From an uncultured Schlesneria sp. (GTDB lineage Bacteria > Planctomycetota > Planctomycetia > Planctomycetales > Planctomycetaceae), in NCBI GenBank assembly GCA_903871875.1, contig CAIQIR010000057.1, positions 1 to 64,000 on the forward strand: a DNA stretch of 64,000 bases. The letters run 5' to 3'. Position 1 is the stretch's first letter; the number at the start of each line of letters is the position of its first letter. A model generated the notes under the pieces. That model made no database searches and was not told the origin of the DNA. It was given only the letters and a program-made list of their open reading frames with translations. Below are positions 42,583 to 51,859 of this stretch, piece after piece. Both the position numbers and the translations under genes were made by a program.

Positions 42583-44682
42583 CTATCTTTGTTTTTTTCG
42601 CTTCAGCACAATGAAATACCCCTCCGTCTCGTCTGGCAGCAACTCCCACCGATCTGGATGATCTCGCCACTCTGGAACTTCATTGGGCTGTTTGATCTTC
42701 GAGTACCGATGGTCCGTATCGATGACGACATAATCAGTATCGTCAGGGATTCGGTTACCTTCGCCGCTGACCCGACGCTGATAGTCGCTGTAGTCATAAG
42801 ATCGATCGTAATGAGTGAATCGTGGGTGGACGAAATCGGTCGAAGCCACGCGGGCCGAGAGGGGAATCGATTTTGCGATACGGGCAAACATCGCCGCGCG
42901 ATGTGTTGATCCATACAGCCGTCGCCAGTACCAACTCGATCCCGAATCCCAGAAAGTGATCCCCAAAGGGCTCAAACTGAAAAACAGACCAGTGGCCAAA
43001 GCACTGGTCCACACCAGATTTCGCAGGACCAGAAAATCTGTTTGAGAGCCCGCGATCACAGCCCATCCCATTCGTGCGGCAACACGCTTACCGATCGCGA
43101 CGGCGCGGGGCAGGGCTGCGGCCAGCGACCAAAAGATGATCGCCACCAACGGGGCATGAAACTGATGCTGCGGAGTGCGCGAATTTTCCAACTCATTCAG
43201 GCAGAGAATCCCGAACAGCGGTAACCCGACGAGCAATCGATCGACCGCCAAAAGTGGCAAAAAGGCCAATGGAGCTAGCAGCGCTATAGCAAAGAGTGCC
43301 GTTTCAATCGTGAAAACTGAGTCGACCACCTGACCAGGATTGGTCAACATGGTGCGAACGATTTCTTCGGGAGAGTGACCGAACTTTGCAAAGTAGCTGG
43401 CGTAATGAACCTCAACCCCCGAACGGAACCAGGGCATGATGAACCGTGTCGCCAACCACAAATAGGCGACACTAAAAACGCTCAGCAACAGGCCAAATAT
43501 CAGTCGCGACCGGAAATCAGAAATCGGAAATCGTTGACCGATGGGCGAATGACTGGCGTCCTGCGGCCGACTCAAGGCGATCCAGACACCGAGCGGCCCA
43601 AAGATAATCGCGTAGTCCTCTTTCACCGTCAGACAACTACCAATCCCGATCAACGTCCCCACCAGATTCTTGCGATCAAGTTGGTCCAGCGTCAGCAACA
43701 AGAGTGGAATCCCGAATGACTCGGGCCGGAAGGTTTTCAGATCAATTTCAATATCAAGAAATTGCATCGGGAAATACAGCAGATACGCAATCGCGACAGC
43801 CAGCGCCGCGCGATCGGAATTCAACTGACGGCGAACCATCCAATAGACCGGAAACGCACCGCAGGCCAGCGCCGTCGTACTGCAAACTTCCAACAACAAG
43901 TGCGACGGCCAAAGAACATACAGAGGCAGAAGAAACAGATGCACGAACTGAATATGTTCGCCAAAGAAAAGCCCCTGATCGAGATAGCTGCGAAATCCTT
44001 TTCCGTGCAACAGATTCCACAGATGCTCTTCGTACATCGCCGAGTCGCCATGCGGGATGAGCAAATTGAAATAGAGCCGCCAGTTCATCGTGGTGAAAAC
44101 GACGACATAAATACCACAGGCCAGCCACAACCAACCCCTTGGCGATCGTTTACTTTCCTGACCAGCGGTGACCGGCGACGCCGCCAATGTCAGCCAAGTT
44201 GTCATCCACCCCGCCAGGCATCCCGACAACCACACCTGCGGTGTGACAGACAGCAAGCTGGCCAGCCCGGCCCACCCTGTTCCCCCGGCCGCGATCCAAA
44301 GCCACTCCCAGACATCGATCAAACACCACCAGACCCAACCGTACCATCCCCAGCAAATCAGCGCCTCTCTCCATGACATTCCTTGGCGCCAGACCAGCCA
44401 GCCCGCGCCGCCAAACCACGTAACGAAGGAGGCACAAAGACAGGGCAGAAAAGTCGAAAGAAATAGAACATTCACGGAGTCCAAATGACCCGTTAACAGA
44501 CCCGATTTTTGACTCGTATGCCCCCAAGCAAACCAAGTCGTCGGACTGATGAAATTCGAAGCAAGCAGACGGGAAGTCAGGCACGTTTGGAAATAGGTCG
44601 CTGCCAACAGCGCCCCCAGCACCACAGTGGCCGTGGCCCCGAGCAATCGGGCGGTCGAATTGTTGGCGGTGGTGGGCGACAT
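42583..44682 (-). CDS. DUF2079 multi-pass membrane protein
   Basis: ATG 44682, with AGGA 7 bp upstream, gives 699 aa with about a dozen predicted membrane helices throughout. The DUF2079 core is seen in NLLIPHGDSAMYEEHLWNLL, FGEHIQFVHLFLLPLYVL, FDIEIDLKTFRPESFGIPLL-like and VKEDYAIIFGPLGVWIALS. The C-terminal domain (FVHPRFTHYDRSYDYSDY, VIDTDHRYSKI) probably faces the periplasm. The family shows distant similarity to GT-C glycosyltransferases, but no donor or acceptor is known. It is upstream of mfnB on the same strand. Confidence 0.82.
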   Translation of the reverse strand: MSPTTANNSTARLLGATATVVLGALLAATYFQTCLTSRLLASNFISPTTWFAWGHTSQKSGLLTGHLDSVNVLFLSTFLPCLCASFVTWFGGAGWLVWRQGMSWREALICWGWYGWVWWCLIDVWEWLWIAAGGTGWAGLASLLSVTPQVWLSGCLAGWMTTWLTLAASPVTAGQESKRSPRGWLWLACGIYVVVFTTMNWRLYFNLLIPHGDSAMYEEHLWNLLHGKGFRSYLDQGLFFGEHIQFVHLFLLPLYVLWPSHLLLEVCSTTALACGAFPVYWMVRRQLNSDRAALAVAIAYLLYFPMQFLDIEIDLKTFRPESFGIPLLLLTLDQLDRKNLVGTLIGIGSCLTVKEDYAIIFGPLGVWIALSRPQDASHSPIGQRFPISDFRSRLIFGLLLSVFSVAYLWLATRFIMPWFRSGVEVHYASYFAKFGHSPEEIVRTMLTNPGQVVDSVFTIETALFAIALLAPLAFLPLLAVDRLLVGLPLFGILCLNELENSRTPQHQFHAPLVAIIFWSLAAALPRAVAIGKRVAARMGWAVIAGSQTDFLVLRNLVWTSALATGLFFSLSPLGITFWDSGSSWYWRRLYGSTHRAAMFARIAKSIPLSARVASTDFVHPRFTHYDRSYDYSDYQRRVSGEGNRIPDDTDYVVIDTDHRYSKIKQPNEVPEWRDHPDRWELLPDETEGYFIVLKRKKQR

Positions 44683-45129
44683 CACTCCATCCTAATTGCT
44701 GCGTTGCTGACGGTCGATGGAGTCGCCACTTTGGTGCGTCTATCAGATACCGCCAATCAAGCTCGACTCTTCGATCGAATGGCTTGGTCTGACCAGGAAA
44801 TCATCTCTTCGATTTCCGTTAGGTGATTCACTGAAATCGTCGGAATCCCCCTCTCCTCATCGTTTTTCGACGCCATACGAAATGAATTGTCTCAGTCGGT
44901 AAGTTCCTTGCGCTGCCGTCGATTTTGCCGACTCGATCGAATGCAACGGCTGTCGATTCAGGTGAACACATGGAAGCAATTCGCAACAATTTACCAGATC
45001 TTCCATTTGACGATGCGGTGATTGGATGGGTAGAGTCGTGGATCGACTGCACATCCCGTCGCGGAATTATTCCGGCATTTTTGCCGGGCGTGAAGAATTG
45101 GTGATTTATTCTACCACCGACGTGTTCTC
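44683..45129. other. Intergenic region, no gene seen
   Basis: Between the divergent DUF2079 gene and the sigma factor gene. It should contain both promoters, but no consensus element was distinguishable with confidence. Open frames are shadows with no start signal. Confidence 0.45.
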
Positions 45130-45738
45130 ATGACTGAGTGTCACATCGACGAATTCAAGGCCTCTACCCCTTCCGAGGGCCAATCACCTTTCGTTGACTC
45201 TCCGAATGATTTGGGCCATTTTCTGGACGAGTTTCGCACCTATCTACTCACGATTGCGACGGCGGAATTGCCTGACGCGATCCGCGGAAAGCTGGGTGCG
45301 TCGGACATCGTTCAGGAAACGATTCTCAAAGGGTTTGAGAATTATGACAAGTTTCACGGCACAACACGTGAAGAGTTTGCCGGGTGGTTAAGAACCATTC
45401 TGATCAATCAAATCGCCAGCATTCACAAATCATATCGGTCCCAAAAACGTGATTTAAACCTCGAGGTCAATGCCGATAGCCGGCTATTCAATCCGTCTCA
45501 ACGGAGCCCCTGCGAAGTCGCGTTGACCCAAGAACAAAATGGTGTTTTGGAAGCCGCGCTGTCGCAACTACCCGACGACTACCGTGAAGTGATTCTTCTC
45601 AGGCATCGCGAGAATCTGACATTTACCGAAATCGGGATCCACCTGCAGAAATCCGAGGATGCCGTTCGCAAAATCTGGACGCGCGCCGTCAAGCAATTGA
45701 AACAGGAGTTACAACGGCATGAATCAAAAGCCTTGTGA
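45130..45738 (+). CDS. ECF-type RNA polymerase sigma factor
   Basis: The 202-aa protein from ATG 45130 has sigma region 2 at about 35-100 (KLGASDIVQETILKGFENYD, FAGWLRTILINQI) and region 4 at about 140-195 (LSQLPDDYREVILLRHRENL, TFTEIGIHLQKSEDAVRKIW, a helix-turn-helix). It recruits RNA polymerase to a specific promoter set. Its last 20 bp overlap the start of the WD40 kinase gene. Planctomycete ECF groups are often genetically linked to Ser/Thr kinases, and the kinase is the likely input here. No anti-sigma factor is nearby. Confidence 0.92.
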   Translation: MTECHIDEFKASTPSEGQSPFVDSPNDLGHFLDEFRTYLLTIATAELPDAIRGKLGASDIVQETILKGFENYDKFHGTTREEFAGWLRTILINQIASIHKSYRSQKRDLNLEVNADSRLFNPSQRSPCEVALTQEQNGVLEAALSQLPDDYREVILLRHRENLTFTEIGIHLQKSEDAVRKIWTRAVKQLKQELQRHESKAL

Positions 45739-48700
45739 TCCTGCCGGAATCCAGCCCACGCCGAAGCCCGACGATCTTGATGAACGATTGGTCGCCTACG
45801 ATGAACAACTCCGGCACGGAGCCGTGCCGAACTCCTCGGATCTCACCGTCACCGGAAGGGAAACCGACCCGGAAGAATCATCACTAATCAGTTGCCTGCA
45901 CCTGCTCGAGCGAGCTTGGCCACGGACATCCCCAGAGAATTCTCCAGGGCCATCGAACCAGATCGGGCGATTTCGATTAGAGAAAATTCTCGGAGTGGGC
46001 GGCTTCGGAATCGTCTACAAGGCTTATGACCCATTGTTGCGGCGCGAAATCGCACTGAAGGTCCCTCGATTGCATTCTCTGGCCAATGACAGTCTACGCG
46101 AACGGTTTGACAAAGAAGCGCGTGCCGCCGCGTCACTCGATCATCCGAACATCGTTCCGATCCACGAAACGGGTCAGATTGGCCCCATCTGCTTCATTGC
46201 GGCGGCGTTTTGCGCGGGGCCCAATTTGGCCGAATGGCTGAAAGCCCAGAAATCACCAATGTCCGTGCGGGTGGCGGTCAGACTGATCTATAAACTGGCC
46301 ATGGCCGTTCACTACAGCCACTCGCGAGGGATCCTTCACCGGGATATCAAGCCGAGCAATGTCATGCTGGTCCCGATTGAAACCACCGGCGAAGAATCGA
46401 TGCCCGTGGAGTTTCCCTTCGTACCACGATTGACTGATTTTGGGCTGGCCAAAGTGTTGGAAGGCAAGCTGGATCAATTGGCGGAAAATGCCGAGACGAT
46501 GGCCTTGGGAACACCCGCGTATATGGCTCCCGAACAAACGGGAAAGTTGGGACTGCCGATTGGTCCCGCCACCGATGTCTATGGGCTGGGTGTGATTCTG
46601 TATGAATTGCTGACCGGTCGACCGCCATTTCTCGCAACGAACCCAGCCGATCTGTTCGATCTGATTCGGAATAGCGATCCAGTCGGTCCCCACAGCCTGC
46701 GACGAGAAATTTCTCGCGACCTGGAAACAATCTGTTTGCGATGTCTCGAAAAAAATCCGGCCAAACGATTCGCCACGGCAAAGGATCTGGCGGATGATTT
46801 GGAACGCCTTCGGCGCGGGGAACCCATCGCGTCACGGCCAGCGTCGCTGCTTGATCGATTACTCCGGTGGTGTCGACGAAAACCAACGACAGCGGCTTTG
46901 ATTGGTGTGTCAGCCCTGTCACTCGTCGCCATCGTGGGACAACTCGTCTCTCACAACCGCGTACTGACGCAGTACAACGCTCACGTTTCCACCTTGAATG
47001 ACGACCTCTCTCTCGCGGCCAGTCACGCGCGAATTCTGCAAAACATTGCCGAAAAAAATGAGAAGCAAGCCAAAGACTATTTGTATGCCGCCGACATCAA
47101 TCGCGCAGCCACGGCATGGAAACAGAATGATTCGAGTGTCCTCAACGAACTGCTCGACCGCCATATTCCCCTTCCGGGTGAAACGGACCGACGCGGCTTT
47201 GAATGGTGGTTTTTGCATCAACAAGGCCATCGTGAGCATCGAGTGTTGCTGGACGTTAAGTCGGCGATTTACATCATTCGGATGGCGCCTGATCAACGTT
47301 TGATGGCGGCCGCTGGATTTGACGCGACCGTCCGGTTGTTCGATTCGCAAACGGGTAGGATCTCACAAGAAATCCACACCGGACAGGTCGAAGTGAATGG
47401 CTTGGCGTTTTCGCCTGATGGCCGGGAATTGGCAACCGCGGGGGATGACGGAACGGTCCGATTCTGGAATCTGGAGACCGGAAGTGAGCGTCTGAAAATC
47501 AACGCTCATCCCCAAAAGGCCTTTCAATTGCTCTACACGCCTGACGGAAGTCAGGTCATTTCGTGTGGTGATAACCCCATGATTCGCATGCATGACGCGC
47601 AGACTGGTGCGGAACGAGGCCAGTTTCTGGGGCATACCAACGACGTTCAATCACTGCTCTTCACGGCGGACAACACGATGTTCGCCTCGACCGGATCAGA
47701 CCATTTCGTCAAAGTCTGGAATCTTAAAAGTGGAAGTGTCGTTCTCTCGTTCGAGCATCTTAATCGGGTGGGTCCCGTCGCCTTGCGGCAGGACCAGGCG
47801 ATCGTCGGGACGATCATGGGCGATCTCCTCACCATCCGAATTTCCAACGGCCAAAAGCTTGCCGAAGTCAAAGACCTGGACGGGATCGACTCGTTGGCAA
47901 TCCACCCCAACGGGGAGTTGCTGGCCACGGGAAATGGCGGAGGAGCCATTCGATTGTGGAATCTGGGGCCTGATGGTCAGATTACGGAAAACTCGCTGTT
48001 ACCGTGGCAAGCCCATCGGGGAAGCGTTGTTTCACTGATTTGGACGGATGATGGCTCGCGATTAATTTCCGCTGGCAGTGATGGTCGCGTGACGAGTTGG
48101 GGGCAATTAACGTCAACGCCGAACAATCCACGACAGATTGAAATCGAAAAGCTGACCCACGTGCATCGGATTCCAAACACGGATCGCCTGATCGTCGCCA
48201 AAGACACCCCCTTTCCGCCCGTGACGAGGGTTCTTGATTGGCAAACGGGAGCCGAAGTGAGTCAACGATATGGTGATGGATTCGGCGAATTCGCCATTTC
48301 GCCCGACGGGAGATTCATCGCCGGAGTGACGGGCCAAGTCAATCAGGAAGTTCACGACATTCCAGAGGTCTTGCGGCTACTCGAAATTCAGGATTTGGCA
48401 GATGGTTCTACCGTTTTGCGAAATCTGGCCCAATGGGAATCGCCTGGACAACTGCGCGGTGTGAAATTTTCGCCAGACTCAAAACAGATTGCCGTTTCTC
48501 AGTGGCATCGCCCGCGGCCAGAGCAGCTTGAAGAACATTTTGTCATCTTGTTTGATATGCCCGACCTCACTTTCAAGGAAACGATCCCGGTTCCCTACGC
48601 GAAGGTCGCGACGTTTTCACCAGACAATCAGCACGTGGCTCTCGGAACGCGTGCCGGCATCACATTTTGGAATCTGAACGAGCATCGGATTGTTTGGGAA

Positions 48701-49084
48701 GTCCCGCAACGCAACCTCAGCTTCTTGAGCTTCAGTCCCGATGGCAGCCTGTTTGCAACGGGTGGCGACGATCGACTCGTCGTCGTGCGAAATTCCGACA
48801 ATGGATCGCTGCGATTTCAACTTGCGGGCCATCGTGCACTCCTTCGAGCGCTGGCTTTTTCTCCCGACGGTCGCACGCTCGCGACGGCGGACCATGTGGG
48901 CTACCTCAAATTCTGGAGCGTCAGCGTCGGTCAAGAATTATTCGAATTGAATAACAATCGCCCCACTTGGGGAGATTTTGAGTTTTCAGAAGATGGTCAG
49001 TTCTTGATTTTTAAAGCGGGTGAAGTGCCAGAATTCGGCGACAAACTCGATCGCATCCTGATCTTCGACGCTTCCCATCGCTGA
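45719..49084 (+). CDS. Ser/Thr protein kinase with C-terminal WD40 propellers
   Basis: The 1,121-aa protein starts at ATG 45719, with AGGAG about 11 bp upstream inside the sigma gene. The Hanks kinase domain covers about 80-365: GVGGFGIVYKAYDPLLRREI, the catalytic HRDIKPSNVMLV near residue 207, LTDFGLAKVLEG and GTPAYMAPEQTGK. A single membrane helix follows (ALIGVSALSLVAIVGQL, about 392-410), so kinase and propellers are on opposite sides. From about 510 to the end, WD40 repeats recur (NGLAFSPDGRELATAGDDGT, SLLFTADNTMFASTGSDHF, ALAFSPDGRTLATADHVG). The external propellers probably sense a ligand and the kinase signals to the coupled sigma factor. Confidence 0.92.
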   Translation: MNQKPCDPAGIQPTPKPDDLDERLVAYDEQLRHGAVPNSSDLTVTGRETDPEESSLISCLHLLERAWPRTSPENSPGPSNQIGRFRLEKILGVGGFGIVYKAYDPLLRREIALKVPRLHSLANDSLRERFDKEARAAASLDHPNIVPIHETGQIGPICFIAAAFCAGPNLAEWLKAQKSPMSVRVAVRLIYKLAMAVHYSHSRGILHRDIKPSNVMLVPIETTGEESMPVEFPFVPRLTDFGLAKVLEGKLDQLAENAETMALGTPAYMAPEQTGKLGLPIGPATDVYGLGVILYELLTGRPPFLATNPADLFDLIRNSDPVGPHSLRREISRDLETICLRCLEKNPAKRFATAKDLADDLERLRRGEPIASRPASLLDRLLRWCRRKPTTAALIGVSALSLVAIVGQLVSHNRVLTQYNAHVSTLNDDLSLAASHARILQNIAEKNEKQAKDYLYAADINRAATAWKQNDSSVLNELLDRHIPLPGETDRRGFEWWFLHQQGHREHRVLLDVKSAIYIIRMAPDQRLMAAAGFDATVRLFDSQTGRISQEIHTGQVEVNGLAFSPDGRELATAGDDGTVRFWNLETGSERLKINAHPQKAFQLLYTPDGSQVISCGDNPMIRMHDAQTGAERGQFLGHTNDVQSLLFTADNTMFASTGSDHFVKVWNLKSGSVVLSFEHLNRVGPVALRQDQAIVGTIMGDLLTIRISNGQKLAEVKDLDGIDSLAIHPNGELLATGNGGGAIRLWNLGPDGQITENSLLPWQAHRGSVVSLIWTDDGSRLISAGSDGRVTSWGQLTSTPNNPRQIEIEKLTHVHRIPNTDRLIVAKDTPFPPVTRVLDWQTGAEVSQRYGDGFGEFAISPDGRFIAGVTGQVNQEVHDIPEVLRLLEIQDLADGSTVLRNLAQWESPGQLRGVKFSPDSKQIAVSQWHRPRPEQLEEHFVILFDMPDLTFKETIPVPYAKVATFSPDNQHVALGTRAGITFWNLNEHRIVWEVPQRNLSFLSFSPDGSLFATGGDDRLVVVRNSDNGSLRFQLAGHRALLRALAFSPDGRTLATADHVGYLKFWSVSVGQELFELNNNRPTWGDFEFSEDGQFLIFKAGEVPEFGDKLDRILIFDASHR

Positions 49085-49117
49085 CGGCCGCACTGCCAAC
49101 ATGCCGTTGCAAGACCG

Positions 49118-50476
49118 TCACACCAATTCCCGAAGAGGTTCCCGACGATCGACCAGATATTGAGGTCGGCCACTGTGATCGGGGATTGTGGCGGTGGCCA
49201 CGTCGATCCCGAGTTGGTGATACAGCGTCGCAAACACGTCCTGATAGTGGACCGGTCGATCTTGTGGAACCTCCCCCAGCCGGTTCGTGGAACCGATTAC
49301 TTGCCCCATGCGCATTCCGCCGCCCGCCAGCAACGCACACGATGCTTGTGGCCAATGATCGCGTCCCCCACCCGGATTGATGCGAGGTGTACGGCCGAAT
49401 TCGCCCCAGGCGACGACGCTGACATCCTGATCAAGGCCCCTCGCATGCAGGTCCTCGACCAGTGCGGTCACTCCCAGATCAAGCTTGGCGAGTTGCTCGG
49501 GCAGTCTCTCGAAATTGCCGCCGTGACGATCCCAACTTCCGAATGACAAGGTCACACAGCGCACGCCCGCTTCCACCAATCGACGTGCCATCAGAAACTG
49601 GTCCATCCAATGAGGACCAGCGTCTTCCCCGAATGCCGGTGATGAACTGCCACGTCCATATCTGTCACGCAAGATCGGGTCTTCGCGTTCCAAATCAAGC
49701 GCTTCGACCAACTTGCTGGAGGTGAGAACGTCGAAGGCTTTCAACGTTAATGCATCGACACCCTGAAGTGCCGGAGTGACGTCCATGCGCTTGCGGAAGT
49801 TATCAAAGCTGTTGAGCAGCGATTGGCGATGCCGAAGTTGATCCAGGTTGATGCCATTCAATCGCATATTCGCCAAGCCATCACTGTCCGGGCGAAACGG
49901 CGCATGAGCCAACCCTAAAAATCCGGGAAGGCCGGGATTCGAATAGGGAGCATGACCGGTCTTGGTCGTCAGCCCCACGAACGGAGGAATCGCCGGATCG
50001 ACCGGCCCCTGAATTTTTGACAGAACGGACCCGAGCGACGGATGATTGTCTTGTTGGCCTTTCGGACCGATGGGGTAGCCGCTCAGGCACAAATCCGACG
50101 CATGTTGATCGGGACCACCATACAGTGATCGAATGATGGTGAACTTGTCCATCATCTTCGCCAGACGCGGCATGTGCTCGCAGATTTCAATTCCCGGTAC
50201 ATTGGTCTGGATCGGACGAAACGCGCCACGAATTTCTTTCGGAGCATCCATCTTCAAATCATACATGTCCTGGTGAGACGGCCCACCGGACAGATAGATC
50301 ATGATGATCGCCTTGTGCGATCGGCTTTTGCCAGCTGTCACCTCCGACGCCGCCTCGGCACGAAGAATCTGTGGCAGGCCCAATCCCCCGAGCGCCAAGC
50401 CTCCAATTTTCAAGAAATGTCGTCGAGACTGTCCGTCACAAGTCGAATCTGCAGGTCGTCCGATAATCGAAAGCAT
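49118..50476 (-). CDS. DUF1501 domain protein, Tat-exported (second copy)
   Basis: ATG 50476 gives 452 aa. The Tat signal RRHFLKIGGLALGGLGLPQI is explicit. DUF1501 motifs follow in order: YLSGGPSHQDMYDLKMDAPK, IIRSLYGGPDQHASDLCLSG, TLSFGSWDRHGGNFERLPEQ, VSVVAWGEFGRTPRINPG and GRDHWPQASCALLAGGG. It is a paralogue of the gene at 4.75-6.09 kb, with similar layout but clearly divergent sequence. The catalytic role is unknown. It converges with the WD40 kinase gene, 33 bp apart. Confidence 0.88.
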   Translation of the reverse strand: MLSIIGRPADSTCDGQSRRHFLKIGGLALGGLGLPQILRAEAASEVTAGKSRSHKAIIMIYLSGGPSHQDMYDLKMDAPKEIRGAFRPIQTNVPGIEICEHMPRLAKMMDKFTIIRSLYGGPDQHASDLCLSGYPIGPKGQQDNHPSLGSVLSKIQGPVDPAIPPFVGLTTKTGHAPYSNPGLPGFLGLAHAPFRPDSDGLANMRLNGINLDQLRHRQSLLNSFDNFRKRMDVTPALQGVDALTLKAFDVLTSSKLVEALDLEREDPILRDRYGRGSSSPAFGEDAGPHWMDQFLMARRLVEAGVRCVTLSFGSWDRHGGNFERLPEQLAKLDLGVTALVEDLHARGLDQDVSVVAWGEFGRTPRINPGGGRDHWPQASCALLAGGGMRMGQVIGSTNRLGEVPQDRPVHYQDVFATLYHQLGIDVATATIPDHSGRPQYLVDRREPLRELV

Positions 50477-50834
50477 GTATTCTTCTCGTCTATCATCTTC
50501 TGATCGCGATGAAGAAAACCTTCATCGAAACATTCGCTTTTCAAATTCGAGCGGATCGAACCGACTTCACGCGACGATTTGACCGGCGCCTGCGAAGCGG
50601 AACGCCTCTCACCAAACGGTCCGCCGAACAGGGGCTCTTGCTCAAAACCATCTCATGCAGATCCGTTTATCCGATCTTATCCAGATATCGGCAGGACGCA
50701 ACCGCGACCACATCGGGATTCCGCACCTTGGAAAAATCTCGCGACATGCTGAGTCGCAATCCGTGGGATGCAGTAGAATTTCGATATCCACGCTGGTGGC
50801 AGGAATTCAGTCCACGAAAGAGAAGTGAAGCTCT
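50477..50834. other. Intergenic region, no gene seen
   Basis: Between the divergent DUF1501 gene and hemD. A frame across it on the + strand is Arg-rich without a start signal and was not accepted. No hairpin was recognised. Confidence 0.45.
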
Positions 50835-51680
50835 ATGAACGTTCCCGAGACATCCCATGCCCCGCTACGAATCTGCAGCTTTGAAAGCCGCCGCGGCCCT
50901 GAGATGAAATCCTTAATCGAACGCAACGGTGGTCTTGCGACAATCGCACCGTCAATGCGCGAAATCCCGCTCGATGAAAATCCCGAGGCATTTGCGTTTG
51001 CTTCGGAATTGCTCTCGCAGAAAATCGACGTTGTGCTGTTTATGACGGGAGTCGGCGCCAGTGCTTTGCTGAGTGCATTGGAGACGAAATATCCGCGGAC
51101 GGAGATCTTTGCCGCATTGGAGAAAACGACAGTCGTCGTCCGCGGGCCAAAGCCAACGGCCGTTTTACGCGGCTGGGGTCTCCGCATCGACCATCGCGCC
51201 CCCGAACCCAATACCTGGCGGGAAGTCCTGGGTGTGTTTGAGGCGTCGATTCCCCTCAAAAATCGTCGCGTCGCCGTCCAGGAATATGGCTTGCCGAGTG
51301 TCGAGTTATACCAGGCCTTCGAAGCTCGCGGTGCCAGCGTATTGGCGGTGCCCGTCTACCGCTGGGCATTGCCACTCGACATCGAACCGCTGAAAGCGGC
51401 GATCCAGCGGACCATCGCCGGGGAATATGATGCTCTGATGTTCACAAGCGCCCAGCAATTGACCCATGTTTTGGAAGTCGCCGAACAAATGGGTCTGCGT
51501 GAAAAATGGCTCCAAGCGGCCAACGAGCGCTGCATCGTCGCGTCCATCGGTCCAACAGCGACCGAGGCGATCAAATCCAATGAACTGCGTGTCGATCTCG
51601 AGCCGTCCCATCCCAATATGGGCGCGCTGGTCAAAGAAACGATCGCATACGCCACAACAGCATTGAACAAAAAGACTTAA
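50835..51680 (+). CDS. hemD: Uroporphyrinogen-III synthase
   Basis: ATG 50835 gives 281 aa, near the family length. HemD sequence is variable, but the recognisable stretches are all here: LRICSFESRRGPEMKSLIE, IDVVLFMTGVGASALLSALE, VVRGPKPTAVLRGWGL, VAVQEYGLPSVELYQAFEAR and YDALMFTSAQQLTHVLEVA, then IGPTATEAIKSNEL. It closes and inverts ring D of hydroxymethylbilane to give the precursor of heme, siroheme and cobalamin. The gene is alone here, without hemC or other heme genes. Confidence 0.88.
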   Translation: MNVPETSHAPLRICSFESRRGPEMKSLIERNGGLATIAPSMREIPLDENPEAFAFASELLSQKIDVVLFMTGVGASALLSALETKYPRTEIFAALEKTTVVVRGPKPTAVLRGWGLRIDHRAPEPNTWREVLGVFEASIPLKNRRVAVQEYGLPSVELYQAFEARGASVLAVPVYRWALPLDIEPLKAAIQRTIAGEYDALMFTSAQQLTHVLEVAEQMGLREKWLQAANERCIVASIGPTATEAIKSNELRVDLEPSHPNMGALVKETIAYATTALNKKT

Positions 51681-51859
51681 GAATCAGCAGCTGATCCAGA
51701 CGGCAAGCTGATCGCCTGCCACTGAGCTGACACGGTGACACGTCGAGCGCACACGAAATCCAGTCTGGACGCACTTCTTGCTTTGCTCTGTAATACCGAA
51801 ATGAAGCTGGATGCTCGGCGCGCCAGTTCTGTTGGTCAATTCGCAGGGATGCGGGATTC

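Noticed and set aside
50509-50838. 109-codon frame upstream of hemD
   Set aside because: Arg-rich with no motif; it overlaps the hemD start and lacks a ribosome-binding site.
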